From DASYQV01 sp036005125 (GTDB taxonomy: Bacteria; Acidobacteriota; Vicinamibacteria; Vicinamibacterales; UBA2999): a stretch of DNA of 30,146 bases. The stretch is from positions 1 to 30,146 of the forward strand of contig DASYQV010000268.1 in the NCBI GenBank assembly GCA_036005125.1. Reading direction: 5' to 3'. Every line of letters begins with the position of its first letter. The stretch's first letter is position 1. The position numbers and the translations under genes are program-made. The notes beneath the pieces were generated by a model that ran no database searches, was not told where the DNA came from, and saw nothing but the letters and a program-made list of their open reading frames with translations. Shown here one piece after another: positions 24,160 to 30,146 of the stretch.

Positions 24160-25917
24160 ATGGAACAGACAAGCGGGCCCACAGCGCTTTCCCAGGTCCT
24201 TCAGGACCGGAGTCTTCGGCTGGCAGCGGCGCTTGCGATTGCCGTCGCCATCCCGGTCGCGGTCCTCTTTTACTTTCAGTTCCGCTCGCTCGGCGATCTC
24301 GAGACGACTTCGACGGTCGTCCTGCAGCAGCTCAGCCACGAAACGGCCGACTCGCTGACCAACGGCATCGACGAGGAGCTGAAGGCCCCGTACATCCGGG
24401 TGCTGCTGCGCATCGCGCAGGCACGTACCGAACCGCTGCTCGATCTGCCCTGGATCGATCCCGTGTTCGCCGAGAGCGTCAAACACAGCCCGTTCATCGA
24501 CGAGTACTACGTCTGGTCCGGCGTCTCGTCCGATACGCGCCTCCTCGTGTACGACCGCGACAGCGCGTCGCGCCCGGCCGGCGCGCGGTTCCGGCACGAC
24601 GTCGAGCTGGAGCACCAGCTCGTGCCGCGCCTCCGCGAACTGGCCGCGCACCGGCGCGTGATCGTCACGATGCAGGAGTCACTCAACGGAAGGCCGCGCT
24701 ACGTCCAGGCGCAGTTGCGGTTCAACAACCCGGCGCGTGACGAGCTGACGAGTTTCGTTGGATTCTCCGTGGATCCCGAGCGCCTGCGGCAGGAGTACCT
24801 GCCCTTGCTGCTGCGCGGCATGATGAAAGGCATCCAGGGGCCGACGGGGTTCCCGCCGCTGGTCGTGACGCTCGTCGACGACACGGGTCGGGTCATCTTC
24901 GATTCCGGCGCACAGCCGACGCGCGCGTTCATCGACGAGCGGAAGTTCCCGCTCATCTTCTTTGACAGCGAGCTCCTGGAGTACGCGGCGCCCCTCGAGA
25001 TGCACCGCGAAATCTGGCGGCTCCACGTCGGATACGGCGATCAGTCGATTGCACAGATTGTCCGGGCGAACACCAGGCCGCAGATCATCCTGATTACGGT
25101 GCTCGCCATCGGCATGGCCGGCGGCGTCCTCTTTGTCGCGATTGCCGCGGCGCGCGAGATGCGGCTCGCGGAGCTCAGATCCAATTTCGTGTCGAGCGTC
25201 TCCCACGACCTCAAGACGCCGCTGGCGCTCATCCAGCTGTTCGCCGAGACGCTCGAGGTCGGTCGGGTGAAGAGCACCGAACGTGCGTACGAGTACTACC
25301 GGATCATCAACAGCGAGGCGCGAAAGCTCACGCGGCTCATCGACAACATCCTCGACTTCTCCAAGATCGAGGCCGGACTCCGCCCGTATCAGGTGGGACA
25401 GGCGGACCTCGTCGAGGTGACACGTCGGGTGCTGGCCCGATTGGGCGATCAGTTCACGCACCACCGCTTCCAGGTCCACTACGAGCAGGGTGCCGAGACC
25501 CTGCCCGTGACCATCGACGATCATGCGGTCGAACAGGCCATCGAGAACCTGCTGACCAACGCGATGAAGTACTCCGGCGCGAGCCGCGACATCTTCGTCC
25601 GCGTCGGCGTGGACGAGGGGCAGGCGTCGGTGGCCGTGACCGATCGCGGCATCGGCATCCCGCGCCGGCATCAGCGCCGGATCTTCCGCAAGTTCTATCG
25701 CATCGCGACCGACGCGACCGGGCCCCAGGGATGCGGGCTCGGCCTGGCCATCGTCGAGCACATTATGCGAGCCCACGGCGGTCGCGTGCGCGTCGAGAGC
25801 GAGCCGGGCCATGGAAGCACCTTCACGCTCTCCTTCCCACTTTCCGTTGGAGTGACCGGTGATGGCGCGCATTCTGGTGATCGAGGACGAGCCGCAGATG
25901 CTGCTCGGACTGCGTGA
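24160..25917 (+). CDS. Membrane-bound sensor histidine kinase
   Basis: This is a 585-residue two-component kinase. Transmembrane helix 1 is about residues 20-40. An extracytoplasmic domain of some 265 residues (41-307) matches no family I can name. Helix 2 is about 309-331. The HisKA domain has SHDLKTP with the phospho-acceptor His349. The ATPase domain has the N box ENLLTNAMKYS (Asn467), DRGIGIP and GCGLGLAIV. There is no HAMP domain between helix 2 and the H box, only a short linker. The end (about 19 residues after FTLSFPLSV) overlaps the regulator gene by 56 bp, so the two are coexpressed. The signal is unknown. Confidence 0.93.
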   Translation: MEQTSGPTALSQVLQDRSLRLAAALAIAVAIPVAVLFYFQFRSLGDLETTSTVVLQQLSHETADSLTNGIDEELKAPYIRVLLRIAQARTEPLLDLPWIDPVFAESVKHSPFIDEYYVWSGVSSDTRLLVYDRDSASRPAGARFRHDVELEHQLVPRLRELAAHRRVIVTMQESLNGRPRYVQAQLRFNNPARDELTSFVGFSVDPERLRQEYLPLLLRGMMKGIQGPTGFPPLVVTLVDDTGRVIFDSGAQPTRAFIDERKFPLIFFDSELLEYAAPLEMHREIWRLHVGYGDQSIAQIVRANTRPQIILITVLAIGMAGGVLFVAIAAAREMRLAELRSNFVSSVSHDLKTPLALIQLFAETLEVGRVKSTERAYEYYRIINSEARKLTRLIDNILDFSKIEAGLRPYQVGQADLVEVTRRVLARLGDQFTHHRFQVHYEQGAETLPVTIDDHAVEQAIENLLTNAMKYSGASRDIFVRVGVDEGQASVAVTDRGIGIPRRHQRRIFRKFYRIATDATGPQGCGLGLAIVEHIMRAHGGRVRVESEPGHGSTFTLSFPLSVGVTGDGAHSGDRGRAADAARTA

Positions 25918-26542
25918 CAATCTCGAGCTCGAAGGATACGAGGTGGCGACCGCCTCGGACGGCGATGAGGGGCTGGCAAAGGCCGCGAGCTTCGAGCCCG
26001 ACCTGGTCATCCTCGACCTCATGCTGCCGCGCAAGAACGGCTTCGACGTCTGTCGCGAGCTTCGGGCGCGCTCGAACGCCACCCCGGTGGTCATGCTCAC
26101 CGCGCGCAACCAGGAAACGGACAAGGTCCTCGGCTTCGAGCTCGGTGCCGACGATTACGTCACCAAACCCTTCAGCATCGTCGAGCTGCTGGCCCGCATC
26201 CGCGCGGTGCTCCGCCGCAGCGGATCCCGGCCCGGCATGGCCGATACGTGCCGCATCGGGGACCTCGACATCGATTTCCGGCTGCACCAGGCGCGGCACG
26301 GCGCCGAACGGGTCGAGTTCACCGCGCGCGAGTTCGAGCTGCTCCGGTACTTCGTGGCCCACGTCGGGCAGATCGTGACGCGCGAGCAGATTCTGAACGA
26401 GGTCTGGGGATACGAGGACTTCCCCACCACCCGCACCATTGACAACTTCGTGGCCAAGCTGCGGCAGAAGATCGAGAAGGCGCCGCACGAGCCTGAGCAC
26501 ATCCTCACGATCCACGGCTCAGGCTACAAGTTCGTCGGTTGA
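25862..26542 (+). CDS. OmpR/PhoB-family response regulator
   Basis: The 226-residue protein has a receiver domain with the acidic pair in VIEDEP, phospho-acceptor Asp52 in LDLMLPRKNGFD, Thr in VVMLTARN and Lys in YVTKPF. A winged-helix DNA-binding domain follows (about 125-225), ending RTIDNFVAKLRQKIEKAP and GSGYKFVG. ATG 25862 or GTG 25859 can start it. GTGACCGGTG precedes and no strong ribosome-binding site is visible. It is the natural partner of the kinase upstream. Targets cannot be told from the sequence. Confidence 0.95.
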   Translation: MARILVIEDEPQMLLGLRDNLELEGYEVATASDGDEGLAKAASFEPDLVILDLMLPRKNGFDVCRELRARSNATPVVMLTARNQETDKVLGFELGADDYVTKPFSIVELLARIRAVLRRSGSRPGMADTCRIGDLDIDFRLHQARHGAERVEFTAREFELLRYFVAHVGQIVTREQILNEVWGYEDFPTTRTIDNFVAKLRQKIEKAPHEPEHILTIHGSGYKFVG

Positions 26543-26570
26543 GGTTCTTGCCGAGATAAACGACCCCACG

Positions 26571-26627
26571 AAAGGCCTCCGGCTACCCCAACCTCGTCAT
26601 CGGTAGCGGAGGCCTTCAGGCCTCCCG
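26571..26627. repeat. REP-like doublet between the response regulator and the permease
   Basis: The plus strand has GTAG (26603-26606) followed by the palindrome GGAGGCCTTCAGGCCTCC (26608-26625). The minus strand has an inverted partner, GTAGCCGGAGGCCTTT (26571-26586). The two form one larger stem (GGCCTCCGGCTACC with GGTAGCGGAGGCC). It may act as a transcription barrier after the regulator gene, but no T tract follows. Confidence 0.75.
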
Positions 26628-26640
26628 CCGTTCGTTCCGT

Positions 26641-26646
26641 TACACT
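26641..26646 (+). promoter_or_regulatory. Possible -10 element at the permease start
   Basis: TACACT stands exactly 8 bases before ATG 26655, the same spacing and the same CGTTACA context as before the kinase gene. It would yield a leaderless transcript. No ribosome-binding site is seen. Confidence 0.4.
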
Positions 26647-26654
26647 TAAACACT

Positions 26655-27554
26655 ATGCTCACAGGCAAAGGTCTGCTGCTCGCCGCGCTTGCCGTTGTCA
26701 GCGTGGCGTACGCCGTATTCTGGTTCCTGCACGTCCGGCGGAAGCCTCATCCCGACGGCGTCTCGCCAGGCCTGCTGCATGACGCCATCGGCTTCGTCAC
26801 CAATTTCTTCGACACGCTCGGCATCGGCTCGTTCGCCACGACGACCGCGATGTACCGTTTGTGGAACATCGTCCGCGACGAGAAAATTCCTGGAACGCTG
26901 AACGTCGGCCACACGGCTCCCACCTTCGTCCAGGCGTTCATCTACATCACGATCGTGCAGGTCGACTTCGTGACGCTGGTGTTGTTGATCGGTGCCGCAG
27001 TGGCCGGATCGTGGTTCGGCGCGGGCATCGTGTCGGGGTTCTCCCGTCGGAAGATTCAGATCGGCATGGGTCTGGCGCTGCTGGGCGCGGCAGTCCTGAT
27101 GGCGATGACGGCGTTGCAGCTGGTTCCCGGCGGCGGCGACGCGCTCGCGCTCGGCGGACCAAAGCTCGTCCTCGGCTCCGCGATCAACTTCATGCTGGGG
27201 GCGCTGATGACGCTCGGCATCGGCCTCTACGCGCCCTGCATGATCATGGTCAGCCTGCTCGGCATGAACCCGACGGCGGCCTTTCCCATCATGATGGGAT
27301 CGTGCGCGTTTCTCATGCCAACGGCGAGCGGGCAGTTCATCCGCAAGGAGAAGTACGACCTCCGCGCGGCCCTCGGGCTGGCGATCGGCGGCATCCCCGC
27401 CGTCCTGCTCGCGGCCTACATCGTCAAGTCGTTGCCGCTCAATTACGTGCGCTGGCTGGTGGTCGTGGTCGTCGTTTACACGGCAACCGCGCTGCTGCGC
27501 TCGGCCGCGGCGGAAGGCCAGGCATTTCGACGCGCTGCTGCCGCGGCGCGTTAG
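26655..27554 (+). CDS. TauE/SafE-family (sulfite/anion exporter-like) membrane permease
   Basis: This 299-residue membrane protein has about eight hydrophobic helices. It carries the family's repeated pattern: the first half has GFVTNFFDTLGIGSFATTTA and PGTLNVGHTAPTF, and the second half has GLYAPCMIMVSLLGMNPTAA and FPIMMGSCAFLMPTASGQF. Members export sulfite, sulfoacetate or other small anions, but the substrate cannot be assigned here. It follows the two-component genes after a REP doublet, so joint regulation is only a guess. The ATG at 26655 is the first in frame. Confidence 0.88.
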   Translation: MLTGKGLLLAALAVVSVAYAVFWFLHVRRKPHPDGVSPGLLHDAIGFVTNFFDTLGIGSFATTTAMYRLWNIVRDEKIPGTLNVGHTAPTFVQAFIYITIVQVDFVTLVLLIGAAVAGSWFGAGIVSGFSRRKIQIGMGLALLGAAVLMAMTALQLVPGGGDALALGGPKLVLGSAINFMLGALMTLGIGLYAPCMIMVSLLGMNPTAAFPIMMGSCAFLMPTASGQFIRKEKYDLRAALGLAIGGIPAVLLAAYIVKSLPLNYVRWLVVVVVVYTATALLRSAAAEGQAFRRAAAAAR

Positions 27555-27557
27555 TCC

Positions 27558-27704
27558 CTTATGCGGCTCCCAACGAGAATCTCATCCCCGCACCCAGACC
27601 GCATAACGAACGAGGGCGCGCGGAGCGCGCCCAGAAAGACACTGGGCCAACCAGGCGAGGGCCCTGCCGCGATCGCCAGGGGCAGAGCCCTTGCCTGGTT
27701 AGCG
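27558..27704. repeat. Second copy of the composite palindromic element
   Basis: In order it has CTTATGCGG (27558-27566) with CCGCATAA (27599-27606), the hairpin GGGCGCGCGGAGCGCGCCC (27614-27632), AGAAAGAC, then CCAACCAGGCGAGGGC with GAGCCCTTGCCTGGTTAG. The same order of stems occurs at 87-285. It begins 3 bp after the permease stop and runs into the next reading frame. Confidence 0.8.
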
Positions 27705-28477
27705 CTGTTCTCATCGCCGCGCTGGCCTTCGCTGGCGCGTGCGCCCCTGTCCGCGTTGTCCCCATCGTTATCCCGGACCGTCCTTTTGTCGCGCTCGTCA
27801 CGTGGAACCTGCATAACGGCAGGGGTGACCTCCCGCAGCTCGTCGACGATCTCCGACGCGCGCGCCTGACCGCCGGCACGCTGGTTCCTGGCTTCGTCCT
27901 GCTGCTGCAGGAGGTGGACGCCGACGTCCTCGAGCTGGCGCATCGGCTCGGGCTCACGGCGTTCTTCGCGCCGACGCGCTCCAGCGCCGGCACTGAACGC
28001 GGCAACGCCGTACTCGCCACGCGACCGCTGGTCGATGCCCGCGCGATCGAGCTGCCCCGCGAACGCCAGCGCCGGATGGCCATCTCCGCGTTCACGGATG
28101 TCGACGGAGAGCGGCTGCTCGTCGCGAACGTGCACCTGGAGAACCGCGCGGCCTGGTGGCGCGGTGCCCTGCCGGGCGACCGCATGCGCGAGCGCCAGAT
28201 GCGCGCGCTCCTCGCCGAGCTCCCGGCCGGCGTTCCGGGCGTCCTCGGCGGCGACTTCAACACCTGGCTTGGAACGTCAGAGCCTGCCTATCGTCTTGCC
28301 GCGGAGCAGTTTCCCGATGGACCGCCCGGACCTCCCGTCGCGACCTACGGCGATCGGCTCCCGCTCGATCACCTCCTTTTCCGGCTGCCGCCGGGATGGA
28401 GCGCGCGCTGGGAACGAGCGCCGTCCCGGTATGGGTCCGACCACTATCCGGTGGTGGCGGTGCTCGGACGCTCATAA
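27695..28477 (+). CDS. Endonuclease/exonuclease/phosphatase-family protein, start codon missing
   Basis: All family motifs are present: TWNLHNG, LLLQEVD, NVHLENR, GGDFNTW and GSDHYPVV. It is therefore a metal-dependent phosphodiesterase-type fold acting on nucleic acid, phospholipid or another phosphoester. The N-terminus AVLIAALAFAGACAP looks like a lipoprotein signal with the lipid-carrying Cys. However, no ATG, GTG or TTG exists in frame between the permease stop and the catalytic region. CTG 27695, inside the repeat, is the best remaining candidate, and the usual positive n-region is absent. The repeat element has probably replaced the true 5' end, so the gene may be silent. Confidence 0.8.
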   Translation: MVSAVLIAALAFAGACAPVRVVPIVIPDRPFVALVTWNLHNGRGDLPQLVDDLRRARLTAGTLVPGFVLLLQEVDADVLELAHRLGLTAFFAPTRSSAGTERGNAVLATRPLVDARAIELPRERQRRMAISAFTDVDGERLLVANVHLENRAAWWRGALPGDRMRERQMRALLAELPAGVPGVLGGDFNTWLGTSEPAYRLAAEQFPDGPPGPPVATYGDRLPLDHLLFRLPPGWSARWERAPSRYGSDHYPVVAVLGRS

Positions 28478-28512
28478 TCGCTCCTGATTGGATAGGATGT
28501 TGGCCTCACCAG

Positions 28513-29907
28513 ATGCCGACCCGGACCGACGCCCCCGCCACGACAGGACTGAACGCGACCGAGTGGACCATCTGTGTCATCTCCGCCATCGGGTTCGCGT
28601 TCGACACCTACACGATCCTCATGCTGCCGCTGGTCGTCCGTCCCGCACTGCTGGAGCTGACGGGCGCGCCCCCCGGCTCGGTCGAGTTCCAGATGTGGGT
28701 GGGCCGGCTCTTTTACGTCCCGGCGTTGTGCGGCGGCATCTTCGGTCTGCTCGGTGGGTATCTGACGGATTTGTTCGGCCGGCGGCGTGTGCTGATTTTC
28801 AGCATTCTGATCTATGCGCTCTCGTGCTTCGCGTCCGGATTCTCTACCTCTGCCGGAATGCTGCTCGGGCTGCGCTGTCTCATGTTCATCGGCGTCTGCG
28901 TGGAGTTCGTCGCAGCCGTAGCGTGGCTCGCGGAGCTCTTCCCCGAGCCGGCCCGGCGTGAGCGGGTGCTCGGCTACACACAGGCCTTTTCGTCGCTCGG
29001 TGGACTGATGGTGGCCACGGCAAACGGGTTGTGCGTCGCGTATGCCGCGAGCCTTCCAGCCATTGCCGGCTTCGGCCTCGAGGGAGCCATCCGCGATCCG
29101 CACGCGGGCTGGCGATATACGCTGATGTCCGGGGTCATCCCCGCCATTCCGCTGATCGTGATACGGCCGTTCCTCCCCGAATCACCCGCGTGGCAAAGCA
29201 AACGCGCCGCTGGAACGCTGAAGCGGCCGAGCATTGCGGCCCTGTTCGCGCCCGAACTGCGGCGCACAACGCTCGTGACGACCCTGATGTTTGCGATGTC
29301 GTACGGTGCGGCCTTCGGCGCAATCCAGCAGATTCCGCAGATCGTGCCTGCTCTTCCGGAGGTGCAGCAACGGACGGCGAATGCGCCGCCGTCCCAGGCG
29401 GGCCGGATCGCACAGGAAGTGGCGTCCGACGTCACGAAGATTCAGGAGATCGGCGGCCTGGTGGGCCGCGTCTTCCTCGCCGCGCTCGCGGTGCGCATCG
29501 TCAGCCGCCGGCGGCTCATCAGACTGTTCCAGCTTCCAGGCCTCGTTGTGATGCCGCTGGTGTTCGCCGTGCTGGCCAGATCGAGCCTCCCCTGGTTGTA
29601 TACGGGCATCTTCGTCGCGGGCCTCTTGACGGTCGGTCAGCTGAGCTTCTGGGGCAATTATCTGCCGCGCGTCTATCCAATCCACCTGCGCGGCACGGGG
29701 GAAAGCTTCGCGGCGAACATCGGCGGGCGCCTCCTGGGCACGATGTTCGCCTGGGTCACCGCCACGCTCGCGGTCACCGACACCCCTGCGTTCGCGCCCA
29801 CGAAGGTTGCGCTCGTCGCGGCCGCCGTCGGCTTTTCCGTCTACCTCATCGGCTTCATCGCCTCGTTCTGGCTGCCGGAACCGAAGCGCGACGATCTGCC
29901 GGAGTGA
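28513..29907 (+). CDS. Major facilitator superfamily transporter
   Basis: This 464-residue inner-membrane transporter has twelve predicted helices. Motif A between helices 2 and 3 is GGYLTDLFGRRRV. The helix 4-5 region has GVCVEFVAAVAWLAELFPEP, and the second half has YLPRVYPIHLRGTGESFAAN, similar to sugar or metabolite:H+ symporters. A hydrophilic insert (about residues 280-310, VQQRTANAPPSQAG and on) lies in the second half near helices 7 and 8. The start is ATG 28513. TAGGAT at 28493-28498 could be a -10 with a very short leader, and no good ribosome-binding site is seen. The substrate is unknown. Confidence 0.92.
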   Translation: MPTRTDAPATTGLNATEWTICVISAIGFAFDTYTILMLPLVVRPALLELTGAPPGSVEFQMWVGRLFYVPALCGGIFGLLGGYLTDLFGRRRVLIFSILIYALSCFASGFSTSAGMLLGLRCLMFIGVCVEFVAAVAWLAELFPEPARRERVLGYTQAFSSLGGLMVATANGLCVAYAASLPAIAGFGLEGAIRDPHAGWRYTLMSGVIPAIPLIVIRPFLPESPAWQSKRAAGTLKRPSIAALFAPELRRTTLVTTLMFAMSYGAAFGAIQQIPQIVPALPEVQQRTANAPPSQAGRIAQEVASDVTKIQEIGGLVGRVFLAALAVRIVSRRRLIRLFQLPGLVVMPLVFAVLARSSLPWLYTGIFVAGLLTVGQLSFWGNYLPRVYPIHLRGTGESFAANIGGRLLGTMFAWVTATLAVTDTPAFAPTKVALVAAAVGFSVYLIGFIASFWLPEPKRDDLPE

Positions 29908-29911
29908 TCGG

Positions 29912-30146
29912 ATCGCACGAACCGATACGGTCCGCTAACGACGAGGGCGCGCGGCGGATCCCACGGGGCGAGCGTACCTCGTCCGCGGGTCGCAAAGTTG
30001 TAGACGACCACACAAACAGCGCCACGCCCACGAGGAGCATGCCGGCGCCGAGGAGCTGCAGCACGAGCCCGCCGGCGCCGCTCGCCAGCTCCAATCGGAT
30101 GTCGTTCCTGCGTGCGATCCACCATGGCACCGCGATCGCCACGTCC
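29912..30146 (-). pseudogene. Broken isoprenylcysteine carboxyl methyltransferase-family gene, partial
   Basis: From the window end, one frame gives VPWWIARRNDIRLEL, a hydrophobic helix and VGVALFVWSS. The next frame then gives NFATRGRGTLAPWDPPRALV and VSGPYRFVR. Joined together these match the start and the GRGTxAPWDPxxxLVxxGPYRYVRNP motif of the NnrU/ICMT-like membrane methyltransferases. One base appears to be missing near 30000-30008. After GPYRFVR the expected NPMY and the remaining helices are absent, because the sequence becomes the 3' end of the transporter gene. The 5' end lies beyond the window. Confidence 0.75.

Noticed and set aside
24679..26124. Minus-strand open frame of 481 codons opposite the kinase and regulator
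   Set aside because: The plus-strand genes have complete family motifs. The antisense frame has none.

Overview
The window is dominated by one long minus-strand translation cluster, 329-22818. Read in the direction of transcription (right to left) it runs rpsL-rpsG-fusA-tuf, rpsJ-rplC-rplD-rplW-rplB-rpsS-rplV-rpsC-rplP-rpmC-rpsQ, rplN-rplX-rplE-rpsN-rpsH-rplF-rplR-rpsE-rpmD-rplO-secY, then adk-map-infA-rpmJ-rpsM-rpsK-rpsD-rpoA-rplQ. These are the classical str, S10, spc and alpha operons fused without a break: 35 genes covering ribosomal proteins, elongation factors, IF-1, SecY, RNA polymerase alpha, adenylate kinase and methionine aminopeptidase. GC is high. Zinc-type S4, S14, L24, L36 and Adk point to a free-living GC-rich bacterium. 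The EF-Tu sequence and the repeat-rich spacers would fit Acidobacteriota (Vicinamibacteria-like), but this placement is an inference from memory and should be tested with a tree.

The striking feature is what lies between the genes. Nearly every spacer longer than about 30 bp is filled by arrays of 7-bp units of a few families: GGCAGTA/C, GGCCTCA or GGCATCA, AATCACG/A, and TTGATTC. Many spacers hold two arms in opposite orientation, so the transcript would fold into one long stem between the stop codon of one gene and the ribosome-binding site of the next. The outer ends are often TAGGC and GCCTA. TAG is the upstream gene's stop codon, and GCCTA abuts the downstream AAGGA. One array is translated as a 7-residue repeat tail on L29, and another forms the likely N-terminus of IF-1. 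One spacer holds six 34-bp units instead, and another holds 9-bp units. I treat this as the best candidate for an undescribed system.

From 22819 to 24159 there is no recognisable gene. This stretch holds a probable promoter for the str end of the cluster (about 23236-23265, minus), a palindrome-rich leader, and low-complexity DNA.

From 24160 the plus strand carries a membrane histidine kinase with an overlapping OmpR-type response regulator, a TauE/SafE-family permease, an endonuclease/exonuclease/phosphatase-family lipoprotein-like ORF without a normal start codon, and an MFS transporter. The last bases, on the minus strand, hold a frameshifted and truncated remnant of an isoprenylcysteine carboxyl methyltransferase-family gene. 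REP-like palindromes with a GTAG head occur at 67-320, 9212-9263 and 26571-26627. A composite palindromic element is shared by 87-285 and 27558-27704.
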